64,000 nucleotides of DNA from Bacillus vallismortis (GTDB lineage Bacteria; Bacillota; Bacilli; Bacillales; Bacillaceae): positions 3,756,001-3,820,000 of the forward strand of contig NZ_CP026362.1 of the NCBI RefSeq assembly GCF_004116955.1, given 5' to 3'. Both the position numbers and the translations under genes were made by a program. Of the stretch, positions 45,805-55,087 are shown piece after piece (position 1 is the first letter of the stretch; each line of letters begins with the position of its first letter). The notes below the pieces were generated by a model. That model saw only the letters and a program-made list of their open reading frames with translations, was not told where the DNA came from and ran no database searches.

Positions 45805-46698
45805 ATGAAATCGCTGCTGGCTATTTATCCCGGTTCAATTGTGTCTGAGGAGCTTTGCGTACAGGAAGGCTATTTATGTTTTTTTGATGAGAACAGCCAG
45901 AGATATATTTCCATTCCGAAAACAGAAATCAGCGAAAAAGAGATATTGCTGCTTCAGTCATTTTTGACGCCTGCGGATGAGATCAATCAAATGTCTTTGA
46001 AGTCGCCGGAAGAAAACAAGTGGTTCCAGTTTCTTTTTTCGAGAGGGGAAGTGCCGGCGAATATCAAGAAGCGGACGAGATTTGTTCATTTTCATTTGAT
46101 CGGCAAAATAGAGCGGACGTCATTTGCGGAAGCGGTTCGCCATTTTTGGCCGGTGCCTTTTGTGATTGTGTGGATGCATGAGGACAGAGGCGTGATTGTC
46201 GAGCAGGAAAGTGAAGCGGCGGCGGGGAAGGATGAACTGGAATCGCTTGCTAAGGTTCTTGAGAGTGATTTCTACTTCAGTGTCCGTTTTTACACTGGGA
46301 GATTTTATGAAACAGATGAGAGCCTTCGTACACATTACACCCGCGAACAGACGTATTTTCTCTTTGCTGAAAAACGGCTGCCACAGATGCAGAGTATGAC
46401 CTTTGAGGTCATTTTTCCCATTTTATTATTGGGGACAGAAAAAGAAAAGCTGAAAACGCAGCTCTCAGAAGAAGCTGAGCTTTTATTTGAAAATGAGCCT
46501 GAGTTGAGAAAGACCATCAAGCTCTTTATTGAAAACAACTCAAATGTGACGTTAACAGCGAAACAGCTGCATCTGCACCGCAACAGCCTGCAATATCGAA
46601 TTGATAGATTTATTGAGCGGTCGGGGATAGACATTAAAACATATAAAGGCGCGCTAGTCGCTTATTTTATCTGCCTGCAGAGCGAAGGTTCAGAATAA
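45805..46698 (+). CDS. yxkF: PucR/CdaR-type transcriptional regulator YxkF
   Basis: A 297-residue regulator whose C-terminus carries the PucR helix-turn-helix (KLFIENNSNVTLTAKQLHLH, RNSLQYRIDRF). The N-terminal part is a GGDEF-like/sensory fold without recognised catalytic motifs. The start at MKSLLAIYPG follows AGAGAGGAG. The longer frame upstream has no site. Divergent placement suggests it controls aldY. The effector is unknown. Confidence 0.8.
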   Translation: MKSLLAIYPGSIVSEELCVQEGYLCFFDENSQRYISIPKTEISEKEILLLQSFLTPADEINQMSLKSPEENKWFQFLFSRGEVPANIKKRTRFVHFHLIGKIERTSFAEAVRHFWPVPFVIVWMHEDRGVIVEQESEAAAGKDELESLAKVLESDFYFSVRFYTGRFYETDESLRTHYTREQTYFLFAEKRLPQMQSMTFEVIFPILLLGTEKEKLKTQLSEEAELLFENEPELRKTIKLFIENNSNVTLTAKQLHLHRNSLQYRIDRFIERSGIDIKTYKGALVAYFICLQSEGSE

Positions 46699-46783
46699 AT
46701 TGGAAATCTGCACGAAAAATGGTTGCTGATTTTATGAACCCTGCCCATTTCAACGATATGGAAATGCTGTTACACTCGAATTA

Positions 46784-46797
46784 AGAAAGCGTTTACA
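46784..46797 (+). promoter_or_regulatory. Near-consensus cre box upstream of msmX
   Basis: AGAAAGCGTTTACA differs from the CcpA consensus only in its first base and ends 19 bases before the msmX start. Catabolite control of the shared sugar-importer ATPase is plausible. Confidence 0.5.
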
Positions 46798-46816
46798 AAA
46801 ACAAGGGGGATATAAG

Positions 46817-47914
46817 ATGGCTGAATTGCGGATGGAGCACATTTTTAAATATTATGATCAGAAGGAAGCGGCTGTTGATGACTTTAACCTTCACATTGCC
46901 GATAAGGAATTTATCGTATTCGTCGGCCCGTCCGGCTGCGGAAAATCAACGACGCTGCGGATGGTGGCAGGACTTGAGGAAATTTCAAAAGGCGACTTTT
47001 ATATTGAAGGAAAACGTGTAAATGATGTAGCGCCAAAGGACAGGGATATCGCGATGGTCTTTCAAAACTACGCGCTCTATCCGCATATGACGGTCTATGA
47101 TAACATCGCATTCGGGCTGAAGCTTCGGAAAATGCCCAAGCCTGAAATCAAAAAAAGGGTAGAGGAAGCCGCTAAAATTCTAGGGCTGGAGGAATATTTG
47201 CACCGTAAGCCGAAAGCGCTCTCAGGCGGACAGAGACAGCGGGTCGCGCTAGGCCGTGCGATCGTGCGAGATGCAAAGGTGTTCCTGATGGATGAGCCTT
47301 TGTCAAACCTTGACGCGAAGCTGAGGGTGCAAATGCGGGCGGAAATCATCAAGCTCCACCAGAGACTGCAAACCACAACGATTTACGTGACGCATGACCA
47401 GACAGAAGCGCTGACGATGGCGACACGGATCGTGGTCATGAAAGACGGAAAAATCCAGCAGATCGGGACGCCGAAGGATGTATACGAATTCCCTGAAAAT
47501 GTGTTTGTCGGCGGTTTTATCGGATCACCGGCAATGAACTTTTTCAAAGGAAAGCTGACGGAGGGCGTCATCAAAATCGGTTCTGCTGCATTAACCGTCC
47601 CGGAAGGAAAAATGAAGGTGCTGCGTGAAAAGGGCTACATCGGGAAAGAGGTTATCTTCGGCATCCGTCCAGAGGATATTCATGATGAATTGGTTGTCGT
47701 GGAGTCATATAAGAATTCCTCAATTAAAGCGAAAATCAATGTCGCAGAGCTGCTTGGTTCTGAAATCATGATTTATTCGCAGATTGATCATCAAGATTTT
47801 ATTGCGCGGATCGACGCCCGTCTTGATATTCAATCTGGGGATGAGCTGACGGTTGCGTTTGATATGAATAAAGGCCACTTCTTTGACAGTGAGACAGAAG
47901 TGAGAATTCGATAG
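46817..47914 (+). CDS. msmX: Multi-sugar ABC importer ATPase MsmX
   Basis: A 365-residue ATPase that energises several carbohydrate ABC importers (maltodextrin, arabino- and galacto-oligosaccharides, polygalacturonate). It has Walker A VGPSGCGKST, Q-loop FQNYALYPHM, signature LSGGQRQRVALGRA, Walker B VFLMDEP and the H-loop VTHDQTEA. The MalK-type C-terminal regulatory OB domain spans residues 235-365 (FGIRPEDIHDE). It stands alone without permease genes, as expected for a shared ATPase. The ATG follows AAGGGGGA. Confidence 0.93.
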   Translation: MAELRMEHIFKYYDQKEAAVDDFNLHIADKEFIVFVGPSGCGKSTTLRMVAGLEEISKGDFYIEGKRVNDVAPKDRDIAMVFQNYALYPHMTVYDNIAFGLKLRKMPKPEIKKRVEEAAKILGLEEYLHRKPKALSGGQRQRVALGRAIVRDAKVFLMDEPLSNLDAKLRVQMRAEIIKLHQRLQTTTIYVTHDQTEALTMATRIVVMKDGKIQQIGTPKDVYEFPENVFVGGFIGSPAMNFFKGKLTEGVIKIGSAALTVPEGKMKVLREKGYIGKEVIFGIRPEDIHDELVVVESYKNSSIKAKINVAELLGSEIMIYSQIDHQDFIARIDARLDIQSGDELTVAFDMNKGHFFDSETEVRIR

Positions 47915-47917
47915 ATT

Positions 47918-47954
47918 CAGAAAACCGGACATGGAGACATGTCCGGTTTTTTCT
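47918..47954 (+). terminator. Terminator after msmX
   Basis: AAACCGGACATG and CATGTCCGGTTTTTT form a strong hairpin. Confidence 0.85.
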
Positions 47955-48016
47955 TTCTCTAAGGTTTACAGAAAAAACCGCAGCGGGTAGTGGTTGGTAA
48001 GAAAGGGGAGATAGAA

Positions 48017-48745
48017 ATGTGGCATGCGGCAATGTGGGGCGGGATCTCAGGCTCTGCTGTTTTGCTGGGCGCGCTGGCGTCCATGTTTTTTTCGATTCGC
48101 AAACAGATCATCGGTTATATTATGGCTTTTGGCACAGGCGTATTAATTGGCGCGGCGGCTTACGAACTTCTCGGGGATGCAGTGGCTGAAGGCGGAATTG
48201 TATCGACAGGCGCCGGATTTATTGCGGGAGCGGTCGTTTTTACGATTTTTGATTACGCGGTTTCTAAAAGAGGCGCGTCACATAGAAAACGATCGGGACA
48301 AGCAGCTGCCAGCGGCGGAGGAATCGCCATTTTTATCGGAACCGTCATGGACGCTGTACCCGAATCGATTATGATTGGCGCCAGTCTTCTTGAGGAACAA
48401 TCGGTCAGCCTCCTTTTGGTGATCGCTATATTTATCAGCAATATACCTGAAGGGCTGTCCAGTACAGCAGGCATGAAAAGCAGCGGGTATACGAGAAAGA
48501 AAATTTTGCTGCTTTGGGGCGCGGTGCTCATGATTTCAATTCTCGCTTCATGGTCAGGGTATTTCTTTCTCGACGGCGCTTCTGAAGAAGTAATGTCAGC
48601 AATCGCGGCGTTTGCAGGCGGGGGGATCATTGCGATGATTGCGTCGACGATGATGCCCGAGGCGTACGAAGACAGCGGTCCGATGACAGGGTTAATCGCG
48701 GCTCTTGGGCTGTTAACCTCGCTGGTTTTGAATCAGTTTTCTTAA
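48017..48745 (+). CDS. ZIP-like metal transporter family protein
   Basis: A 242-residue membrane protein with about seven hydrophobic segments. IGAAAYELLGDAVAEGG, GTVMDAVPESIMIGASLLEE and IFISNIPEGLSSTAGMKSSG carry the paired polar motifs of ZIP-type transporters (DAVPESI and NIPEGL correspond to TM4 and TM5). The usual His-rich loop is missing. The substrate is unknown but probably a divalent cation. ATG 48017 follows AAAGGGGAG. A hairpin terminator lies just downstream. Confidence 0.7.
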   Translation: MWHAAMWGGISGSAVLLGALASMFFSIRKQIIGYIMAFGTGVLIGAAAYELLGDAVAEGGIVSTGAGFIAGAVVFTIFDYAVSKRGASHRKRSGQAAASGGGIAIFIGTVMDAVPESIMIGASLLEEQSVSLLLVIAIFISNIPEGLSSTAGMKSSGYTRKKILLLWGAVLMISILASWSGYFFLDGASEEVMSAIAAFAGGGIIAMIASTMMPEAYEDSGPMTGLIAALGLLTSLVLNQFS

Positions 48746-48753
48746 ATGTGAGC

Positions 48754-48784
48754 CGGTCATGCTTCCATGTCCGGTTTTTTAAGC
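48754..48784 (+). terminator. Terminator after the ZIP-like gene
   Basis: CCGGTCATG, CTTC, CATGTCCGG then TTTTTT forms a stem with one mismatch. It resembles the msmX terminator. Confidence 0.75.
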
Positions 48785-48847
48785 TTGAAAATCCCAGAAA
48801 AAAACCGATGAAAAAGGAGGAAGAAATAGACAGAAAGCAGGAGAACA

Positions 48848-49687
48848 ATGAAACGATTGATGGTAAGCATATTTCTTTTGGGGAGCTGCTTGGCTCTGGC
48901 GGCTTGCGCTGATCAAGAGGCGAACGCGGAGCAGGAGATGCCGAAAGCGGAACAACAGAAACCGGAAGAAAAAACAGTACATGTTCAGAAACAAGAAGAA
49001 GATACATCCACATGGATCAAAACAGAGAAACCAGCAAAGCTGCCGATTTTGATGTACCACAGCATTTCCTCTGGAAACAGCCTCCGTGTCCCAAAGGAAG
49101 AATTCGAAGCGCATATGAAGTGGCTGCACGATAACGGCTATCAGACAGTAACGCCAAAAGAGGCATATCTTATGCTGACGCAGGATAAAAAACCGAGTGA
49201 GAAATGCGTATTGATCACGTTTGATGACGGATACACCGACAATTACGAGGACGCGTATCCGGTGCTGAAAAAGTACGGGATGAAGGCGACGATTTTTATG
49301 ATCGGAAAATCGATCGGACATCAACATCATCTGACAGAGGACCAAATGAAAGAAATGGCGCAGAACGGCGTATCAATTGAAAGCCATACAATTGACCACC
49401 TTGAACTGAACGGGTTATCGCCTGAACAGCAGTACAGTGAGATGGCTGATTCGAAAAAGCTGTTTGACAACATGTTTCATCAGGAAACCTCCATGATCAG
49501 CTATCCGGTAGGGCGCTACAATGAGGAGACGCTGAAGGCAGCCGAAGAAACGGGCTATCAAATGGGTGTGACGACAGAACCGGGCGCGGCATCGAGAGAC
49601 CAGGGAATGTACGCCCTCCACCGAGTGCGCGTATCTCCGGGCATGTCAGGCGCGTCATTTGGCGCGTACATTGAATCGATGAAATAA
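48848..49687 (+). CDS. yxkH: Lipoprotein polysaccharide deacetylase YxkH
   Basis: A 279-residue surface lipoprotein. The signal MKRLMVSIFLLGSCLALAAC has the lipobox LAAC. An acidic/Gln-rich linker (residues 20-60) leads to a NodB-type carbohydrate esterase 4 domain with VLITFDDGYTDNYEDAYPVL (metal-binding Asp), IESHTIDHLELN (His-x3-His) and SYPVGRYNEETL. It probably deacetylates peptidoglycan or another cell-surface polymer. The ATG follows CAGGAGAAC. Confidence 0.88.
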   Translation: MKRLMVSIFLLGSCLALAACADQEANAEQEMPKAEQQKPEEKTVHVQKQEEDTSTWIKTEKPAKLPILMYHSISSGNSLRVPKEEFEAHMKWLHDNGYQTVTPKEAYLMLTQDKKPSEKCVLITFDDGYTDNYEDAYPVLKKYGMKATIFMIGKSIGHQHHLTEDQMKEMAQNGVSIESHTIDHLELNGLSPEQQYSEMADSKKLFDNMFHQETSMISYPVGRYNEETLKAAEETGYQMGVTTEPGAASRDQGMYALHRVRVSPGMSGASFGAYIESMK

Positions 49688-49715
49688 AAAAAGGCGGCGC
49701 TTAAACGCCGCCGTC
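49688..49715 (-). terminator. Terminator of the glycine-rich gene, between yxkH and yxzE
   Basis: On the minus strand GGCGGCG, TTTAA, CGCCGCC is followed by TTTTTTT. The stop codon of the small gene lies in its loop, so the terminator overlaps the coding end. The plus side lacks a T run. Confidence 0.7.
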
Positions 49716-49904
49716 TCCTCCACCGCCACATCCGGAATCGCTGAAGCCTCCGTCATTGCCGCATCCATTATGGTGCGAGCCATGATCTGAATAACCGAAA
49801 AAACCACTGTCCGCCTGTTGGCGGCTTTTGTTTTCCGAGGGCTGCGGCTGTATGACTGAAAGAAAAACGATAATAGCTATAATCAATAAGATGATCACAA
49901 TCAC
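49701..49904 (-). CDS. yxzE: Small membrane-anchored Gly/His-rich protein, probable YxzE
   Basis: A 67-residue protein starting with GTG after GGGAG. One membrane helix (MIVIILLIIAIIVFLSVIQP) is followed by a polar tail rich in His, Cys and Gly (HGSHHNGCGNDGGFSDSGCG). A SigW-type promoter precedes it. YxzE of strain 168 is a SigW-regulon protein annotated as bacteriocin-like, of about this size and, as I recall, located between yxkI and yxkH. The symbol rests on that recall. Function unknown. Confidence 0.6.
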   Translation of the reverse strand: MIVIILLIIAIIVFLSVIQPQPSENKSRQQADSGFFGYSDHGSHHNGCGNDGGFSDSGCGGGGDGGV

Positions 49905-49938
49905 TTCTCAACACTCCCTTTTTTCACCATATCTGTTA

Positions 49939-49964
49939 TACGGATGAAATGGAGATCGGTTTCA
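49939..49964 (-). promoter_or_regulatory. SigW-type promoter for the glycine-rich gene
   Basis: TGAAAC (49964-49959), a 16-base spacer and CGTA (49942-49939) match the SigW consensus exactly. The -35 box overlaps the TGA stop of the upstream yxkI gene. Confidence 0.8.
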
Positions 49965-51680
49965 CTTCAAAGAGATCGATTCTTTCAGCCGGTCTCTGAG
50001 CCAGCGCTTCAGCACCCCGTGCCCTTTATTTGACAATAATGTGCTGACACGCCAATACATGGGGGGATGTGGTGCGAACTGAAAATCAATGAACCTGAAA
50101 AGCCAGCTTTTATCGCGGGTGAGAGAGTCGATCTGAAGCTCGTCTTCATCTGCCTCAGCGCTGTAGGCGCTTTGTTTCTGTATATCCTCATCCTGCCGAA
50201 TCGCCAAGATCCTCAAGGCTTCGGCCATTTGGCTGTACCCGCCTTCCAGCAGTGATGCGCCAAGGTTGTCGGCGCGCACCTCCATCCATTGTGAACAAAA
50301 GGATTGATACAGCTGAAACAGAAGGATGATTGCCATAATGAAAGCCCAAAGCGCGATTTTGTAAGCCTCGGGGTGGACGACATGCCGCTGAAATAAGAGG
50401 ATGATGCCAACGACGGCTCCAAGATATAGAAAACGCAAAAGCTGTGACGACAGAACATCACGTTTTTTAATATGAATCGCTTCATGGGCCAGAACCCCTT
50501 CGATGACACGCTGCGGAAGTGTTAGTGTGGCGTTTGTCAGAATGACCATTGACCTTCCGACATTCATGCCGACTGCCATTCCGTTGTAATCATCACTCTC
50601 CGTTTCGTATATGCGGACATGAGGAATGCCGGCCTTGCGGAAAATCTTGTCGGCCGCTGCCTGTACATGCGGATGATGACAAGGCCTGGCGTCCATTGCC
50701 GCCCGCAAAACACGGTCTGACAGATACATGTTGAATACCCAGTACAGCATCACAGCGCCGCCCATGATCCAAGGGGAGGCATGTAATGCGTATAACGCGA
50801 GCACCAATAAGGCGTAAGCTGATACGCCTTTTACGCTGGCGGCAAAATAAAGCTTCCCAAGCAGCCGCTTCACATTTTTTCTATGATAAAACGGCAAAAC
50901 AGAAATCACAGTGTCCTCGTTGTTTTCTGAATCTGTGTATTCCCGTAGAATCGCTTTCCACCTTTGCGGTTCCTTCACCGTCAAAAACACCGTTTCACCG
51001 GGAAGAGACAGCTTCATGACCTGCTGAAAGCTTGTGGTCAGATCCAAACGGGATGAATACATCGTCAGAAGCGGGTGAAGCTTTAAGAGGTCAGCCGTTG
51101 ATTCAAGCTGAATGTCTTTCAAATCAGTAAGCGGGTATGTACGGGTTTCATAACGAGAGCTAATGTGCAACTTTTCTAAGGACGCCGAATACAAAACGTT
51201 TACACTGAAGACATTCCATATTCGTTTCACCAGTGCCCCTCCGCCGGAAATCACGCCCAAAAGGATCACATATTTGAGGGGGCTCGAGTCGGGCCCATAG
51301 ATGAAAAAAATAATGGCGCCCGCAAACACTGCGGCGGTCAGGGTGACGTCTGATAGGAGGCGTGTTTTGTTTCTGGAAAGCTCGATTTCCTGCCAGTCTC
51401 CCGTTGGTGTTTCCGCGCGCTTTGAGACAGTGAGATCCATGGCGGTCCAGTAACAGTAAAACATGGTCGCGATCGAGACAATGCCGTCCATGAATGATTG
51501 ATGAGAGAAGGTATACACAGCAACACAAACCCAAAGAACGATATCGATCCAGAAGTCTATGACCGGAATGAGTTTTGCTGCCAGGGCTGATATCAAATAA
51601 AGTCCCAGCCCGAGAATCATATAGAGAAATAGATGTGTTCCCATAGGCATGCCAGAGTCCTTTCTATCTAGTATTTCCAA
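49962..51680 (-). CDS. yxkI: M48-family membrane metalloprotease (HtpX-like) YxkI
   Basis: A 572-residue protein with four N-terminal membrane segments, a central soluble part and another membrane region. The zinc protease motif [14 protein letters not shown] marks an M48/HtpX-like peptidase. The third ligand is probably the Glu in [17 protein letters not shown]. It likely degrades or processes membrane proteins with its active site on the cytoplasmic side. It precedes the SigW-promoted gene, whose promoter lies in its 3' end. Confidence 0.7.
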   Translation of the reverse strand: MEILDRKDSGMPMGTHLFLYMILGLGLYLISALAAKLIPVIDFWIDIVLWVCVAVYTFSHQSFMDGIVSIATMFYCYWTAMDLTVSKRAETPTGDWQEIELSRNKTRLLSDVTLTAAVFAGAIIFFIYGPDSSPLKYVILLGVISGGGALVKRIWNVFSVNVLYSASLEKLHISSRYETRTYPLTDLKDIQLESTADLLKLHPLLTMYSSRLDLTTSFQQVMKLSLPGETVFLTVKEPQRWKAILREYTDSENNEDTVISVLPFYHRKNVKRLLGKLYFAASVKGVSAYALLVLALYALHASPWIMGGAVMLYWVFNMYLSDRVLRAAMDARPCHHPHVQAAADKIFRKAGIPHVRIYETESDDYNGMAVGMNVGRSMVILTNATLTLPQRVIEGVLAHEAIHIKKRDVLSSQLLRFLYLGAVVGIILLFQRHVVHPEAYKIALWAFIMAIILLFQLYQSFCSQWMEVRADNLGASLLEGGYSQMAEALRILAIRQDEDIQKQSAYSAEADEDELQIDSLTRDKSWLFRFIDFQFAPHPPMYWRVSTLLSNKGHGVLKRWLRDRLKESISLK

Positions 51681-51772
51681 CTATTACTATAGCATGGCGC
51701 GGGAACTTGAAAAAACAGGAATATGCTAAAAAGCAAGCTCTTTCGTTTGACGAAGAACTTGCTTGCGGTGCA

Positions 51773-53125
51773 TCAATAAAACTGGTGAAGCAGCAATAGG
51801 GTTAAGGATACTGTAATCGCTCCCCCGATTCGGGTAGATACCTGGGCGAATGGCATGAGTTCAAGCCTTTCGGCGGCGCTTAAAATGGCGACGTCCCCGG
51901 TGCCGCCTTGTCCTGAGTGGCACGCATTGATAATGGCGGTCTCAATTGGATACATGTTCAGCCATTTTCCAGTGAAAAAGCCGACGGCCATCATGGTCAC
52001 AACGACAGACAGAATGGTTATGATATTGCTGAGGTTAAAAGCGGCGACAAGCTTGTCCCACGGCGTCATGGACACCCCGATCGCAAAGAGCAGCGGGTAG
52101 GTCACAGCTGTTGAAAAGAAGCGGGACACCCCAAACGCGCCATTTTCAATTGAGGCGGGCGCCAATCTGAACAGTTTAATCAGAACAGCCAGTAACAGCA
52201 TGGCAACCGGTGCCGGAAATCCAAAAAAGTCGTGAGCGAGCATGCCGACTAAGTATAAAGAAACAGCAAGAATACCGCCTGACGCAAATAAGGAGAGGTT
52301 GAACATTTGCTGTCCGCTTTGCGATTCCTCCAGCGCAGGGTGCTCTTCCTCGGATTGGTCCACTTTGCCGTTGCCTGTCCATTCCGGTCTTTTTTTTCCG
52401 ATTCTGTTCAGCAGCCCCGAAAGAATGATCGCGCACAGGCTGCCCAACATGATAGACGGCAGAACAAGTGCAAACGCTTCCCCTTGAGACATGGGCATGA
52501 TGTCGGAATACCCGATGGACAGCGGGATAGCGCCTTCACCGACACCCCCGGCCATGATCGGAATGACGATGTACAGCAATGTGTGCTGAAATCCGAGCCC
52601 GAGTAATGTGCCGACAGCCAGTCCGACAATAGCGGCCGCGACAGAACCAACAATAAGCGGAATAAAGATTTTCATAAATGCTTTTACGAGTGTTTCTCTT
52701 TTCATGCCGAGGATGCTTCCGACGACAATCCCGGCGATAAATAAGTAAAGGAAGTTTGAGTTTTCTGTAAATTCTGTGGTGGATTTGACGATATCATTTG
52801 GCAGCAGGTGATAGTAGACGACAGCGGACGGAATAAACGTAGCTAGGATGGCCGGACCGCCGATAGAACGAACAATCGGTATCGATTTGCCGATTTGGGC
52901 AAAAGTAAACCCGAAAAATGCCATGACGGCAATGGATGTCAAGATGTCACTTTTTACATCGTGATGCATCACAAAAACAGTGATTAATATAAACAACAAG
53001 GCATACACAGGAAGCGGTATGATGCCTACTTTTATATTCATGGCTCTCGCAAACCAATTCTCTTTTCGAACCCCTTCTTGAATTGTATCCGTTTGCAATT
53101 GCAGTTGTGTTTGAAGCTCTCCCAT
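51773..53125 (-). CDS. cimH: Citrate/malate:proton symporter CimH
   Basis: A 450-residue carrier of the 2-hydroxycarboxylate family. It has about 11 membrane segments and two re-entrant-loop GG motifs, IMAGGVGEGAIPLSIGYSD and NACHSGQGGTGDVAIL, each typical of the family. It imports L-malate and citrate with protons. ATG 53125 follows GGGAGG. A 16-base dyad lies in its leader. It is monocistronic. Confidence 0.9.
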   Translation of the reverse strand: MGELQTQLQLQTDTIQEGVRKENWFARAMNIKVGIIPLPVYALLFILITVFVMHHDVKSDILTSIAVMAFFGFTFAQIGKSIPIVRSIGGPAILATFIPSAVVYYHLLPNDIVKSTTEFTENSNFLYLFIAGIVVGSILGMKRETLVKAFMKIFIPLIVGSVAAAIVGLAVGTLLGLGFQHTLLYIVIPIMAGGVGEGAIPLSIGYSDIMPMSQGEAFALVLPSIMLGSLCAIILSGLLNRIGKKRPEWTGNGKVDQSEEEHPALEESQSGQQMFNLSLFASGGILAVSLYLVGMLAHDFFGFPAPVAMLLLAVLIKLFRLAPASIENGAFGVSRFFSTAVTYPLLFAIGVSMTPWDKLVAAFNLSNIITILSVVVTMMAVGFFTGKWLNMYPIETAIINACHSGQGGTGDVAILSAAERLELMPFAQVSTRIGGAITVSLTLLLLHQFY

Positions 53126-53151
53126 TGAAAAACCTCCCCTATTCTTGATGC

Positions 53152-53167
53152 AGTGAAATAGTTCACT
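53152..53167 (-). promoter_or_regulatory. Palindrome in the cimH leader
   Basis: AGTGAA, four bases, TTCACT is a perfect dyad 27 bases upstream of the cimH start. It could be an operator for an unidentified repressor. The binding protein is unknown. Confidence 0.45.
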
Positions 53168-53560
53168 ACAATAAATATACTAAAAAATTGAAATTATTAA
53201 TATATTAAAATTTTACTATTATACCTTTCGGGTTCTCCCGCTCCAAAGGAAAAGAGGCATTCTGACTAAAAATGGTCCATGACGGAGTGCTGAGAAACGA
53301 GTGCGGGTGCCGGATAAGCATTTTATTCGCAAGCAGCGGAGTGTTGATGTACGATGATAAAGGGTCATTTATCCTAGCAGCCGTCAAAAAACATCAACAA
53401 AATAGACAACAATCCGTCACATAATGTGGGACTTTTTAGGTATTTTAGGCTTTATTTTTGAAATAAATCGTTGTAAAGTACTTAATATGAACCAGTAAGA
53501 GAATGTGTCATTAGATCAATCTGGCAATCTGGCATCAGATTGGTTCATCTTTTGACATGT
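53168..53560. other. Intergenic region between cimH and the cyd operators
   Basis: No convincing gene. An inverted repeat CAATCTG / CAGATTG (53518-53542) lies within the cyd leader. The cydA promoter probably lies between 53400 and 53500, but I could not settle on boxes. A 60-codon minus-strand frame at 53205-53387 has no ribosome binding site. Confidence 0.5.
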
Positions 53561-53578
53561 TTGTGAAATATTGAACAA
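53561..53578. promoter_or_regulatory. Rex operator 1 of cydABCD
   Basis: TTGTGAAATATTGAACAA is close to the Rex consensus TTGTGAA-N6-TTCACAA. Rex represses cydABCD when NADH is low relative to NAD. Confidence 0.75.
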
Positions 53579-53596
53579 ATATTTTTTTCGTCTACT

Positions 53597-53614
53597 TTGT
53601 GAATTGGTGATCAA
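53597..53614. promoter_or_regulatory. Rex operator 2 of cydABCD
   Basis: TTGTGAATTGGTGATCAA is a second Rex-type site, 36 bases after the first. Confidence 0.75.
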
Positions 53615-53628
53615 AGTCTTGGTTTAAT

Positions 53629-53646
53629 TTGTGAAGTAGTGAGCAA
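53629..53646. promoter_or_regulatory. Rex operator 3 of cydABCD
   Basis: TTGTGAAGTAGTGAGCAA is a third Rex-type site, 32 bases after the second and 38 bases before the cydA start. Three sites downstream of the promoter are known for this operon. Confidence 0.75.
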
Positions 53647-53683
53647 GTAGCACAAGTTTTTAACCGGAAAAGGAGGAGAAAGC

Positions 53684-55087
53684 ATGAGTGAATTGGTTTT
53701 AGCCCGCATTCAATTTGCATCAACAACGTTGTTTCACTTCTTGTTTGTGCCGTTGTCTATCGGGCTTGTATTTATGGTTGCGTTGATGGAGACTCTTTAT
53801 CTTGTGAAAAAAAATGAGCTGTACCTCAAAATGGCAAAGTTTTGGGGACACTTATTCTTAATAAATTTCGCAGTCGGTGTTGTAACGGGGATTTTGCAAG
53901 AATTCCAGTTTGGCATGAACTGGTCTGATTATTCCCGTTTTGTCGGAGACGTATTTGGCGCTCCGCTTGCAATTGAAGCATTATTGGCGTTTTTCATGGA
54001 ATCTATCTTTATCGGATTATGGATTTTCGGATGGGACCGCCTGCCGAAAAAAATACACGTTCTCTGTATTTGGCTCGTTTCATTTGGAACGATTATGTCG
54101 TCTTTCTGGATTTTAACCGCCAATTCCTTTATGCAGGAGCCGGTCGGCTTTACGATCAAAAACGGCCGCGCGGAAATGAACGACTTTGCCGCACTGATCA
54201 CAAACCCTCAGCTTTGGGTTGAGTTTCCGCACGTCATTTTCGGTGCGCTTGCCACCGGGGCTTTCTTTATCGCCGGTGTGAGTGCTTTTAAACTATTGAA
54301 GAAAAAAGAAGTGCCGTTTTTCAAGCATTCTTTTAAACTCGCAATGATCGTCGGCCTTTGCGCAGGTCTTGGCGTCGCACTTAGCGGCCACGCGCAGGCT
54401 GAGCACTTGATGGAATCTCAGCCGATGAAAATGGCTGCCAGTGAAGGCCTTTGGGAAGACAGCGGTGACCCTGCTGCTTGGACAGCTTTTGCCATGATCG
54501 ATACAAAAAATGAAAAAAGCTCAAATGAAATCAAAGTTCCTTATGCATTGAGCTACCTGGCGTATCAAAAATTCAGCGGAAGCGTCAAAGGGATGAAAAC
54601 ACTTCAGGCTGAGTACGAAAAAATCTACGGAAAAGGCGACTATATTCCGCCTGTTAAAACGACATTCTGGAGCTTCCGCATCATGGTTGGCGCAGGTGTT
54701 GTCATGATTCTTACCACGTTAGGCGGCCTTTGGCTAAACCGCCGCAAAAAACTTGAAACCAGCAAATGGTACTTGCGATTGATGATCGCCTTGATTTCCT
54801 TCCCGTTTATCGCCAACTCCGCGGGCTGGATTATGACAGAAATCGGGCGTCAGCCGTGGACGGTCATGGGCTTGATGACAACCGCTCAATCCGTGTCGCC
54901 TAACGTAACAGCGGGCTCCCTGTTATTCTCAATCATCGCATTCGGTGTGATGTACTTGATTCTGGGCGCACTGCTTGTCTTCTTATTCGTCCGTGAAATT
55001 AAAAAAGGCGCGGAGCATGGTGATCATCATGATGTTCCTGTATCAACAGACCCATTTAGTCAGGAGGTATACCATGTCTCTTCATGA
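53684..55087 (+). CDS. cydA: Cytochrome bd ubiquinol oxidase subunit I, CydA
   Basis: This 467-residue catalytic subunit of the bd oxidase oxidises menaquinol and reduces oxygen to water at low oxygen. Features are His18 as a heme ligand (STTLFHFLFVPLSIG), ALSGHAQAEHLMESQPMKMA in the quinol loop, GWIMTEIGRQPW, and nine membrane segments. The Q-loop is short, as in Gram-positives. ATG follows AAAGGAGG. It overlaps cydB by 14 bases. Confidence 0.95.
   Translation: MSELVLARIQFASTTLFHFLFVPLSIGLVFMVALMETLYLVKKNELYLKMAKFWGHLFLINFAVGVVTGILQEFQFGMNWSDYSRFVGDVFGAPLAIEALLAFFMESIFIGLWIFGWDRLPKKIHVLCIWLVSFGTIMSSFWILTANSFMQEPVGFTIKNGRAEMNDFAALITNPQLWVEFPHVIFGALATGAFFIAGVSAFKLLKKKEVPFFKHSFKLAMIVGLCAGLGVALSGHAQAEHLMESQPMKMAASEGLWEDSGDPAAWTAFAMIDTKNEKSSNEIKVPYALSYLAYQKFSGSVKGMKTLQAEYEKIYGKGDYIPPVKTTFWSFRIMVGAGVVMILTTLGGLWLNRRKKLETSKWYLRLMIALISFPFIANSAGWIMTEIGRQPWTVMGLMTTAQSVSPNVTAGSLLFSIIAFGVMYLILGALLVFLFVREIKKGAEHGDHHDVPVSTDPFSQEVYHVSS

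Noticed and set aside
53205..53387. A 60-codon minus-strand ORF upstream of the cimH gene
   Set aside because: No ribosome binding site, no family resemblance, and it lies in a leader region, so it is most likely chance.
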